From: Streptomyces sp. MBT65
GTDB taxonomy: Bacteria > Actinomycetota > Actinomycetes > Streptomycetales > Streptomycetaceae
Length of the DNA: 40,520 nucleotides
Direction of reading: 5' to 3'
Assembly: GCF_016612545.1 (NCBI RefSeq)
Contig: NZ_JAENRY010000040.1
Span: 1-40,520, forward strand
How positions within the stretch are numbered: the stretch's first letter is position 1; each line of letters opens with the position of its first letter. Made by a program: the position numbers and the translations under genes. This document shows positions 30,836-38,541 of this stretch, piece after piece. The notes under the pieces are model-generated. The model ran no database searches. It was not told the origin of the DNA and worked only from the letters and a program-made list of their open reading frames with translations.

Positions 30836-32359
30836 ATGTCAACACTCGTCACTGTCGGACGTCACCGCCTGCAGCGCCTTCTTGGCCGCGGAGGTTTCGG
30901 TCTGGTCTGGCTCGCCCATGACGACCTGCTCGACGCCCCGGTCGCGGTGAAGGTCATGGCGGAGAAGTGGGTTCACCGGGCCGATCTCCGGGAGCGTTTC
31001 CTGGACGAGGCCCGGCTGCTGCGCCAGGCCGCGTCGGATCGTGTGGTCCAGGTGTACGACATCGGTCAACTGCCGGACGGGCGGCCGTACTTCGTCATGA
31101 CCTACGCCGACGGGGGAACCCTGGCCGACCGCGTGGCCCAGGGGCCTCTGGGAGTGGACCAGGCGCTGCGGTTCGCGGTGCAGGCCGCACGGGGCGTGGC
31201 CGACCTGCACGCGGTCGGCATCGTGCACCGTGACATCAAGCCGTCCAACATCCTGCTCCAGACGGTGTCGGGCGGCCGTGAGCGGCTGCTGGTGGCCGAT
31301 CTCGGCCTGGCCAAGAGTCTGGCGCAGTCCGCGGGACTGACACAGGGCGTGGGATCGCCCGGCTACATGGCTCCGGAGCAGGTCCCGGAGGACATGTTGG
31401 TCGATGTCGACGAGCGGGCCGACGTCTACGGTCTGGGCGTACTCACCTACGAGTTGCTGACCGGGACCCTGCCGGGCTCGACGGAACAACTCGACTGGCC
31501 CGGACCGCCGCACCCCCAGGTGCCGACGCCAGTCCGGCGCGTGACGCGACGCGCCCTCGACCCCGAGCGGGAGCGGCGCTGGGCAGATGCCGCCGAGTTC
31601 GCGGACGCACTCGAAGCCGCTGGTGCCACGACCACCCGCAGCCGCCTGTCCCGAACCGCCGCAACCGGCAAGCGCACCCGCGCACGGAGAGTGGGGGCCG
31701 CTCTCGCCGGGACCGCCGTCCTCGTGACCGCGGGGCTGGCCACACGCGCGGCCTTCGAAGCGGACTCCGCCGCCGACACGAAACCCCGCGCGGGGGCCGG
31801 CGGCACAGCGATCGCCGAGCCGTACGCGAACTCCTCCACGGCCTCGACATCACCGTCCCCGCACCGGGCACCCGCCGTTTCGGCTTCGTCGGCTTCACCC
31901 ACACCGTCGGCCACACGGCCATCAAGCCCCTCGGCGGGACTGGGCACCCAAGCGACGAAGACGACGAGTCCTACGGGCAAGGCCGCAGCCCCGGACCCGA
32001 GCAAGCCGGCATCGACCCCGCCCGTATGGACGACGCTGACCGTGCGTCATGACCAGCAGTTGATGCCGGGCGAGTCCTGGCAGACCAACCGGACGACCAT
32101 GACGATGGAGACCGACGGCAACCTCGTCATCTACGACGAGGACCACCACCGACGCTGGTCCTCGGGCACCACCGGCACCGGATATCGCGCCATCATGCAG
32201 GCCGACGGCAACCTCGTCGTCTACGACAAGGACACCTGGGGCGTCTGGAGCTCCGCCACTTCCGGGCACGACGGCGCCTACCTGTACTTCGGCACCGACG
32301 GCGACGTCAGCGTGGTCTACCAGGGCACCACCCTTTGGTCTGCCGACACCCGGCACTGA
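30836..32359 (+). CDS. transmembrane Ser/Thr protein kinase with extracellular bulb-type lectin domain
   Basis: A 507-residue protein. The kinase domain (residues 8-260) has the Gly-loop LLGRGGFGLVWLA, the ATP lysine in APVAVKVMAEKW, the catalytic loop GIVHRDIKPSNILL, a DLG variant of DFG in VADLGLAKS, and GSPGYMAPEQ. A single transmembrane helix follows near residue 290 (RVGAALAGTAVLVTAGLA), then a Ser/Thr/Pro-rich linker, and the C-terminus is a bulb-type mannose-binding lectin fold with repeats METDGNLVIYD and MQADGNLVVYD. It should sense carbohydrate or another ligand outside and phosphorylate targets inside. The ATG at 30836 is chosen because the kinase fold starts there. It is the last gene before attachment repeat copy 3. 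Confidence 0.88.
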   Translation: MSTLVTVGRHRLQRLLGRGGFGLVWLAHDDLLDAPVAVKVMAEKWVHRADLRERFLDEARLLRQAASDRVVQVYDIGQLPDGRPYFVMTYADGGTLADRVAQGPLGVDQALRFAVQAARGVADLHAVGIVHRDIKPSNILLQTVSGGRERLLVADLGLAKSLAQSAGLTQGVGSPGYMAPEQVPEDMLVDVDERADVYGLGVLTYELLTGTLPGSTEQLDWPGPPHPQVPTPVRRVTRRALDPERERRWADAAEFADALEAAGATTTRSRLSRTAATGKRTRARRVGAALAGTAVLVTAGLATRAAFEADSAADTKPRAGAGGTAIAEPYANSSTASTSPSPHRAPAVSASSASPTPSATRPSSPSAGLGTQATKTTSPTGKAAAPDPSKPASTPPVWTTLTVRHDQQLMPGESWQTNRTTMTMETDGNLVIYDEDHHRRWSSGTTGTGYRAIMQADGNLVVYDKDTWGVWSSATSGHDGAYLYFGTDGDVSVVYQGTTLWSADTRH

Positions 32360-32647
32360 CCCGGTGCCGGTCGTCATGCCTGGGGCGAGCCGAGGCAATC
32401 GCCTCGCACCGCAAGGGATGTGCCGTATGCGGCTGCAACGTCACTTCAACGCCTGGTCCAGGAACAGCGCAGCCCATGCGCGGTCGCACCGTAAGCAGCG
32501 CCGCCCTTTGCCCCTCCGAGGTTCCGTGCCCTTCGCGTGCCCATACGGACGGAAAACCACGGTCAACAGCGGTACAACCCACCACACACGGCCCCCCAAA
32601 GAAGCAGGCGTATGTGCTGGTCAAAGCCATATTTCCCACCCAAGCAC
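32360..32647. other. right-arm sequence before repeat copy 3
   Basis: No gene. Bases about 32526-32580 (GTGCCCTTCGCGTGCCCATA then ACCACGGTCAACAGCGGTAC) closely resemble the arm before repeat copy 1. This is expected for DNA lying between a lost integrase gene and its attachment core. Confidence 0.5.
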
Positions 32648-32695
32648 CGTCGCTTCCCAAGCTGAGAGTGCGAGTTCGATTCTCGTCACCCGCTC
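32648..32695 (+). repeat. tRNA-Gly 3'-end direct repeat, copy 3
   Basis: Identical over 48 bp to copies 1 and 4. The similarity to the copy 1 region continues past the repeat through the terminator and the whole VapBC pair (offset 23,325-23,328 bp), so about 1 kb is duplicated. It marks the border between the 22-kb and 4.7-kb cassettes. Confidence 0.85.
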
Positions 32696-32702
32696 TTATT
32701 GA

Positions 32703-32727
32703 AGCCCCAGGTCAGCGGCCTGGGGCT
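32703..32727 (+). terminator. terminator after repeat copy 3
   Basis: AGCCCCAGG at 32703-32711 pairs with CCTGGGGCT at 32719-32727, followed by CCTTC. Same stem as after copies 1 and 4. Confidence 0.85.
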
Positions 32728-32978
32728 CCTTCGTGGGAGGCCCTCTGTCGCATTTTCTAGCACACGAGGGTCCCTGAGATTAGGCACGCAGAGGGCACGA
32801 GTTGCTTGCCGAGGGCCACCCACTCACCACCCCGGTCGCCGAAACGCGCCACTGACCTGCTGTTTCATGGCACCCACCGCGGCAGTCCCCGATGAAAGCC
32901 CTCAGCCTGCCGTGCCCTCCGCCGGACCGGCTGGCGGTTTCATTGCCACGGAGGGGGCGCGAGCCTGGACCTTGCCGC

Positions 32979-32997
32979 GTAAGACATTTTGTCTTAC
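32979..32997. promoter_or_regulatory. palindromic operator of VapBC copy 2
   Basis: GTAAGAC-ATTTT-GTCTTAC, a perfect 7-bp inverted repeat 9 bp before the antitoxin ATG. The centre differs from the copy 1 operator (AGATC) while the arms are kept, which supports selection on the arms. Confidence 0.75.
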
Positions 32998-33006
32998 ATT
33001 GATTGC

Positions 33007-33240
33007 ATGGCTGACACCATCACGATCCGCAGCGACTCGGAGACCGAGCACGCTCTCGAGGTTCTCACTCATGACGGCAGTTCACGCTCGGCGGCCATCC
33101 GCCAAGCCGTACTCGAAGCCGCTCTACGCAAAGAACGGGCTGCCGCGATGCGTCGCGCCGTCCTACGTATGCCACTCGGCGAACCGGACGGCATCGACAT
33201 CGCCGCTGAGATCGCCCGCGGCCGCGAGGACGAGCGCTGA
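33007..33240 (+). CDS. ribbon-helix-helix antitoxin (VapB-like), copy 2
   Basis: A 77-residue protein, MADTITIRSDSETEHALEVL onward, almost identical to the gene at 9679-9912. The start at 33007 is taken to match copy 1 (an in-frame ATG at 32989 lies within the operator). Its stop overlaps the toxin start by one base. It should neutralise its own toxin and, given the near identity, probably also the copy 1 toxin, so the two loci are expected to cross-protect. Confidence 0.85.
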   Translation: MADTITIRSDSETEHALEVLTHDGSSRSAAIRQAVLEAALRKERAAAMRRAVLRMPLGEPDGIDIAAEIARGREDER

Positions 33241-33632
33241 TGATCTATCTCGACTCAGCCGCCGTCGTGAAACTCGTCCACGCCGAATCCGAGTCGCAGG
33301 CATTGCGCAACTGGCTCGACGAACGGGCGGAGACCGGATGGACGAGTTCGGTTCTGGCGGAGATCGAGTCATCGCGAGCCCTGGCACGCTACGCCCCGGA
33401 AGCCGTCGCCCGGCTCCACCCGGTCCTCGACCTGATCGAGTTGGTGGAGCTGGATGCCGGCATTCGCATCTTGGCCCAGACCGTGAAACCGACGACCGTA
33501 CGGAGTCTGGACGCCATCCACCTGGCAACGGCTCTCCGCATCCGCTCCCAGCTCACCTCATTCGTCACGTACGACAAACGACTGGCCGATGCCGCCCAAG
33601 CAGCCGGGCTGACCGTCGACATGCCCGCCTAA
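33240..33632 (+). CDS. PIN-domain toxin (VapC-like RNase), copy 2
   Basis: A 130-residue PIN protein with the same acidic residues as copy 1 (MIYLDSAAVVKLV, AEIESSRAL, LDAIHLATAL, VTYDKRLADAA). It ends at TVDMPA, the normal length for VapC (about 130 residues), so this is probably the ancestral form and copy 1 the one with a changed tail. Differences from copy 1 are few (RNWL/RDWL, LAEIE/LVEIE, ALARY/ALGRY, KPTTV/KPVTV). Located at the left end of the 4.7-kb cassette, directly after the attachment repeat and terminator. Confidence 0.87.
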   Translation: MIYLDSAAVVKLVHAESESQALRNWLDERAETGWTSSVLAEIESSRALARYAPEAVARLHPVLDLIELVELDAGIRILAQTVKPTTVRSLDAIHLATALRIRSQLTSFVTYDKRLADAAQAAGLTVDMPA

Positions 33633-33639
33633 GACGTCG

Positions 33640-34455
33640 TTGCAGTACAGGCGTGGCCCGGACTCGACCGGTGTGCTGCTTCGGGGCAAACCCGACGCCA
33701 TCACCGCCGTACTGGCCGCACTCGACGACACCCCCTTCATCGACCTCTCCGCATCCGGCGACGAGATACACGCCATCTCCTGGGCCGAGCCCGGCTCCCG
33801 CGACGCCCTGGTGTTCCGTCGGCTCCCCTCTCCCCGGGCGGTCACCTCGGTGACAGCCTCCACAGTGCCCCCCGTCTTCTCGGAAGCGACCGACTGGCGC
33901 CACGACGTCCTGACCACGGCGGAACCGGCGGCCCTACAAGAGGCCGTCACCGCAACCGAGTTGGACGAGGCCGACCACGCCATCCTGGCGGAGCTGCGCG
34001 ACGACGCACGCGCCTCGGCCTCGGGCCGCTCGCACCAGCTACCCCGACTCCACCCTCCGACGCCGCATCACCCGCCCGACCACGGGCAGCCAGTTGCTCA
34101 CCCACATCGTCATCGACCCGAAACGGCTCGGGCTCACCATCAACGCAACATCATGATGCGCGTCGCCCCGGACCGCCTCGACGCCGTCGGACGCTCCCTG
34201 GCGGCCCACCCCTCCATGCACCGAGCCCTCGCCACCACCGAACCGTCCGACCTGCACATCGCCGTCTGGATCCCCACACCGGAGAGTTTCTACCGATTCA
34301 TCAGCCACGACCAGGCCGGACTCAGCGTCACCAGCGCGGAGACCGTCATCGTCGGCCAGGCAGTCAAACGACCCGGCTCGCTCACCACCACTCGTCACGG
34401 GGCCGGGCTCTCGCTCTTCATGGCGGCCTTCGTCCTCCGGGCCACCGCACGCTGA
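33640..34455 (+). pseudogene. Lrp/AsnC-family transcriptional regulator, frameshifted and truncated
   Basis: The frame is open for 271 codons, but the protein makes sense only if it switches frame twice. ELDEADHAILAELRDDARAS is the start of an AsnC helix-turn-helix. From about 34023 the next frame gives AARTSYPDSTLRRRITR and then GSQLLTHIVIDPKRLGLTI, and from about 34148 the first frame resumes with MMRVAPDRLDAVGRSLAAHP and IAVWIPTPESFYRFI. Without the shifts the recognition helix is destroyed. The first 100 residues resemble the domain between the two halves of double AsnC proteins, so the N-terminal half is missing as well. It is inactive as a regulator, most likely. Confidence 0.7.
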
Positions 34456-34628
34456 TCCAGCACTGCCTCCACCGCGATCGGGAGCCGCCGGAAGGTTCAG
34501 CCGTGGAGTGGCCGGGCAGTGCACGCCAGAAGGCACCTTCGGCAAGTGCCTGCTGACGCCATCGACCTGGTACGGGATACTGCGGAACGTTGCGAACTGA
34601 CGATCAATCACTGAGCTGGGGGCAAACA

Positions 34629-36197
34629 GTGGCGGGCGGGAACGATCCTTACGCGCGGGAACTCGCGAGGCAGGCCAGAGAGCGGGAGAAGGCCCAGAAG
34701 GCCGCCGAGGCCGAGGCCAAGCGGAAGGCTCGCGAAGAGAAGCTGGCGTACGAAGCAGCCCGCGCCCAAGAGGCTGTCGACCGTACGAGCGTGGCCGAGC
34801 ACGATGCCGAGCAGCTTTCCCGGCTGCTGCGTACGTCAGTCTTGGACGGGCATCCGCTGACGTTCGAGCGGTTAAGGCAGCAGTTCACTCCCGCGCCGTT
34901 CGTACCGCCCAAGGGCCGTGCCAAAGCCGCGCCCTTGCCCAGGTGGGAGGAGTACGAGCCGCAGCCGCCACGGGGGCTGCTGGGTGCTCTCGGATTCGGA
35001 CGAAAAGGGTACGACGCGGAGGTCGAAGCCGCTCGCAAGCAGTTCGACAGGGCGCTGCGAGACCACGCGCGCGACGAGAAGAAGCGCGCGGAGAAGCTGC
35101 AGAAGGCCCGCGCACAGCACGAGAAGGAAAACCGGGAGGAAGCTGCCCGGGTCGAGGCGTGGAACGCCACTCTTGAGGGGCGCCATAACGCATACCAGGA
35201 CAGGGATGTCGACGCTGTCGAATGGTTCGCCGACCAGGTCCTGGCAGCCTCCGTGTATCCGCACGGTTTCCCGAGGAGCCACCAGGTCTCGTTTCAGGCG
35301 GACACCGGTGACTTGCTGATCGAGATCGACCTACCACTGGAAGACGTGGTGCCTGCGGCCCGTGCGTACCGGTACGTGAAGACCCGTGACGAGATCACAG
35401 CCGTCCCGAAGCCGGACAAGGAGCGCAAGGAACTCTACGCGTCAATCCTGGCCCAGACGGCCCTGCGTACCGTCCACGAACTCTTCGCCGCCGACACCGA
35501 AGGCGTAGTCCAGTCCGTCGCCTTGAACGGGCATGTGGCCACGATCGACCGCGCCACGGGGCGCAACGTCCATCCGTGCCTGATCACGCTCCAGGCTGAT
35601 CGGGCCGAGTTCGGTGAGCTGGTCCTGACGCAGGTGGACCCGCGGGCCTGCCTGAAGCGGCTGCGTTCACTGATCTCGCCCAACCCGTACGAGTTGGAGC
35701 CGGTAAGGCCGTTGGTCACGTTCGACCTGTCCAAGTTCCGCCTCATGGACAGCCTGGACGTCGTGGCCGGCCTGGACAGCCGCCCCGTACTGATGGACCT
35801 GACCCCCACAGAGTTCGAGCACCTCATCCGGCAACTGTTCGAGGCCATCGGCCTGGACAGCGTGAACACACAGCCGTCGAAGGACGAAGGTGTGGACGCG
35901 GTCGCGATGAACACGGACCCGGTCATGAAAGGGCTGTGCATCATCCAGGCCAAACGCACCAAGAACGTGGTGCCGTTCGAGACCGTCTCCGCTCTCGCCG
36001 GCGTCGTGGAACACAAGCGTGCGGCCAAGGGCATCCTGGTGACGACCTCATGGTTCGGCCGGGCGAGCGAGGCATTCGCCAACGAGCACGGGAGGCTCGA
36101 ACTCCTCGACGGCGCCAACCTGGTCCACCTGTTCAAGGAGCACATGGACCTCGACGTCATCCCGGGCCCGACGCCACCGAAGCGGCGCCCGCGGTAA
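34629..36197 (+). CDS. Mrr-type restriction endonuclease with N-terminal coiled coil
   Basis: A 522-residue protein from the GTG at 34629 (GGGGG about 7 bases upstream). Residues 15-65 and 140-190 form charged Ala/Glu/Lys/Arg coiled coils (for example REREKAQKAAEAEAKRKARE). The middle is of unknown fold. The last 130 residues are an Mrr_cat nuclease: LTPTEFEHLIRQLFEAIGLD, then DEGVDAVAM (catalytic Asp), CIIQAKRTKN (Q-x-K) and GILVTTSWFGRASEAFANE. Mrr-like enzymes cut DNA, often modified DNA. No methyltransferase gene lies nearby, which fits a modification-dependent or signalling nuclease in a defence cargo. The gene sits in the small cassette next to a toxin-antitoxin pair. Likely phage defence (inference). 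Confidence 0.82.
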   Translation: MAGGNDPYARELARQAREREKAQKAAEAEAKRKAREEKLAYEAARAQEAVDRTSVAEHDAEQLSRLLRTSVLDGHPLTFERLRQQFTPAPFVPPKGRAKAAPLPRWEEYEPQPPRGLLGALGFGRKGYDAEVEAARKQFDRALRDHARDEKKRAEKLQKARAQHEKENREEAARVEAWNATLEGRHNAYQDRDVDAVEWFADQVLAASVYPHGFPRSHQVSFQADTGDLLIEIDLPLEDVVPAARAYRYVKTRDEITAVPKPDKERKELYASILAQTALRTVHELFAADTEGVVQSVALNGHVATIDRATGRNVHPCLITLQADRAEFGELVLTQVDPRACLKRLRSLISPNPYELEPVRPLVTFDLSKFRLMDSLDVVAGLDSRPVLMDLTPTEFEHLIRQLFEAIGLDSVNTQPSKDEGVDAVAMNTDPVMKGLCIIQAKRTKNVVPFETVSALAGVVEHKRAAKGILVTTSWFGRASEAFANEHGRLELLDGANLVHLFKEHMDLDVIPGPTPPKRRPR

Positions 36198-36330
36198 GCG
36201 CCACGGGCGTCGGCCCCGCTGCCCCTGCCACCGAATTGCCGAGAGAACCGCACATCGCGGTGAGTACGGTCATCACCACCGCTTCCGATCACGCACGGTG
36301 CCAGACTGAGCCTGGGGAAAGGGGTGCGCC

Positions 36331-37449
36331 ATGGGGTTCGGGTTCCGAGTCGGGGTTCCTGGGATGAGTGTGCGGGTCTCGACGCGCGGGGTACGAACCT
36401 CGGTGGGTCCGCGTGCGGCAAGACTCAGCGTGGGCACCGGCGGGGCCCGGATGTCGTCAGGGCTCGGCCCCTTCTACGTGTCGAGTTCTCTGAGCGGAAA
36501 CCGACGGCGAACGACTACGCGGCGGGCCTCGGGTCCCCGCACTGTCGTCCCGTCCGCTGCTCACCTGGACCGGGTCCGGCGTCAGGCGGAGCGAGCGCAG
36601 CAGGAGGCCGAGCGCAATGCGGCCGTCACCCGGCTACGGGAGCTACGGCAGCAGATGACGAGCGTGCATCTGCAGCCGTTTCCCGCAGCTCACCCGCCGG
36701 AGATCCCAGCGGTACCCGCGTTGGGCCTGCCCTGGGCGCTCGCCGAGGCGCAGACGTTCCATCTGCGGGGGTTGGGCCGACTGGCCCGGGTCGAGCGGGC
36801 CGCGGCGAAGCAGCGCGCGCAACAGGACGCGTCCGTGTACCTGGCCGCAGAGTCGGCACGCCTGGAGGCGGTGTGCCGGCGGTTGTCCGGCGAGGCCCAG
36901 GAGTGGTGGCAGGCCCTGGTCTCCAACGACGAGGCGACGGTCTGCGAGGCGGTGAACACGGCCTTCTCCGACAACCCCGCCGCGGGCTGTGCCGTAGGAA
37001 TGGACGGCTCGGTGCTGTCCGTTGTAATGCGGCAGCAGGACCTCGACTCCCTGCCCACCCAGACAGCCGGGCTCACGCCCAACGGGCGCCCGACCCTCAA
37101 GAACCTCACCAAGCGCGACCGGCTGCTGTGGTGGCTCACCACTATGGGCTCCAACCTCGTCGCCACGCTCAAGGAAGGCTTCGCCACCGCCCCTGGTGTC
37201 ACCGCGATCGACCTCGCTGTGCTGACCCGCCTGCCGAACACCCAGCGTCTCGGCGGTGCCAACACGCCGTCACGCCTGCCAGCCCCGAACGCATCTGCGC
37301 AGGTCAGCTGCCATGCCACCACCCAAGCGCCGTCGCTTCCCAAGCTGAGAGTGCGAGTTCGATTCTCGTCACCCGCTCTTTTTGAAGCCCCAGGTCTGTG
37401 GCCTGGGGCTTGTGCTTTTGTGGGGTTTTCGTGCCGTTGCGGCAGGTGA
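36331..37449 (+). CDS. DUF4236 domain protein whose C-terminus reads into the tRNA repeat
   Basis: The ATG at 36331 has GGAAAGGGG upstream. Residues 1-50 are a DUF4236 domain (MGFGFRVGVPGMSVRVSTRG, ARLSVGTGGARMSSG). A coiled coil follows (HLDRVRRQAERAQQEAERNA), and residues 150-320 form a globular region with EAQEWWQALVSNDEATVCEA and KRDRLLWWLTTMGSNLVATL. From residue 334 (APSLPKLRVRVRFSSPALFE) the frame is simply the tRNA-Gly repeat and its terminator translated. So the original end has been replaced by attachment-site DNA; the conserved part may still fold. Position at the right end of the cassette suggests truncation by recombination. Confidence 0.75.
   Translation: MGFGFRVGVPGMSVRVSTRGVRTSVGPRAARLSVGTGGARMSSGLGPFYVSSSLSGNRRRTTTRRASGPRTVVPSAAHLDRVRRQAERAQQEAERNAAVTRLRELRQQMTSVHLQPFPAAHPPEIPAVPALGLPWALAEAQTFHLRGLGRLARVERAAAKQRAQQDASVYLAAESARLEAVCRRLSGEAQEWWQALVSNDEATVCEAVNTAFSDNPAAGCAVGMDGSVLSVVMRQQDLDSLPTQTAGLTPNGRPTLKNLTKRDRLLWWLTTMGSNLVATLKEGFATAPGVTAIDLAVLTRLPNTQRLGGANTPSRLPAPNASAQVSCHATTQAPSLPKLRVRVRFSSPALFEAPGLWPGACAFVGFSCRCGR
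37331..37378 (+). repeat. tRNA-Gly 3'-end direct repeat, copy 4
   Basis: Identical over 48 bp to copies 1 and 3, 4,683 bp after copy 3. Unlike the others, no attP-arm-like sequence precedes it; the DUF4236 gene runs into it. This suggests a deletion between arms rather than a plain insertion. Confidence 0.85.
37386..37410 (+). terminator. terminator after repeat copy 4
   Basis: AGCCCCAGG at 37386-37394 pairs with CCTGGGGCT at 37402-37410. It marks the right end of the island array. The following 270 bp to the GH1 remnant hold no gene I can support. Confidence 0.85.
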
Positions 37450-37679
37450 AGCCTCGGAAGATCGGGCACGCGGAGGGCACGAACTCCCGGGGCATGTCGC
37501 GGAGTCGGCCAGCGGGAGGCCGCTGATCTGCAATGTTGCTCGAAGGATCGGCATGTTCGCCGGTGAAAGCCCTCAGCTTCGCCGTCACTCGACGCGGTCC
37601 GCCGCTTCTGCCGAGGCTTCCACGGAAGCGGGCCGGGCTTTCCGCCTCGCCCTTGCCGTGCGGGGCGCTTCAGTGGTGC

Positions 37680-38507
37680 GCTCTCGGCATCATTCTGGTG
37701 CGTCCCAGGTTCCCCAGCCGGGCGGCGGAGAGCTTGGGGGTGCGGTGCGTTCGAGAGTGTCGGGGTCTACGGCGATCAGGCCGAAGGTGGGTTGGTAGGA
37801 GCCCCCATTCATAGGTGTCGAGGGCGCTCCGGGCCAGATGGCCGCGGATGTCGAGGCCGTCCTCCAGGGCGGCGGCGATCGTGGAGAGGGCGTCGGCACC
37901 GTAGTCGACGCACCGGCTGTCGTCGGCGGTGGCGATGGCGTCTCGGTGACGATCAGCGGGACGTCGCCGATGATGGCGGCGGTGTGACGCCGAGCGTGGT
38001 GGATGGCCTCGGGGTAGTGCTCCCAGCCCGTGAAGTGCGCTCGGCGTCGTCGGGGGTCGGGATCGGGCCGTCCACGCCGATCCTCGTACGCGTGGAGGAC
38101 CGGACTCCGATCCAGTCGTCGTCGCGGGCGGCTTCGATGAAGACGTCCTCTCTGGGGTTGCCGTAGGCGGCGGTCGCGGCTTCCGCGCCGGGCATCGCCT
38201 GCTGATGGACCTGGTTGACGGCCTTTAGGGCTATGGAGGGAGGCCGATCTCCACCTTGGAAAACCCGGCGGGGGCAAGTTCGACGCGCGCCCGTTCGATG
38301 CTGAACCGGTAGTCGGTGAAGCCCGGTTCGGCGAGCAGGTCCATGTCCTCGCGCCGGCGGTGGTAGCTGTCGCAGGCGTCACCACTGGGGTTCGGGGAGC
38401 GTGCTGTCCGCTTCGTGTTCCCGGTGTCACCAGTCGCTGTTGACGTTGTTGCCCTCGAGCCGGTGGGCGGCGGTGAAGCTGCCCCGGAGGGAATCGGCGG
38501 GGAAGGG
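37680..38507 (-). pseudogene. GH1 beta-glucosidase, multiply frameshifted and deleted
   Basis: On the minus strand, pieces in three frames follow the order of a GH1 beta-glucosidase: FPADSLRGSFTAAHRLEGN, NNVNSDW then TGA where Trp is expected, EPSGDACDSYHRRREDMDLL, GFTDYRFSIERARVELAPAG, a large deletion, GAEAATAAYGNPREDVFIEA, RDDDWIGVRSSTRTRIGVDG, GWEHYPEAIHHARRHTAAI, GDVPLIVTE (nucleophile Glu region), DIRGHLARSALDTYEWG and PTFGLIAVDPDTLERT. The acid/base NEP region falls in the deletion. It has at least one nonsense change and several frameshifts, so it is dead. It lies in the same direction as, and 34 bp after, the GH32-like gene. Confidence 0.78.
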
Positions 38508-38541
38508 TGACCTGTGGAAGGGGTTTTCACGGCCGGGCCGC

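Noticed and set aside
9323..37378. CRISPR array
   Set aside because: The four repeats are kilobases apart, have tRNA structure and are followed by terminators; no regular short spacing exists anywhere in the window.
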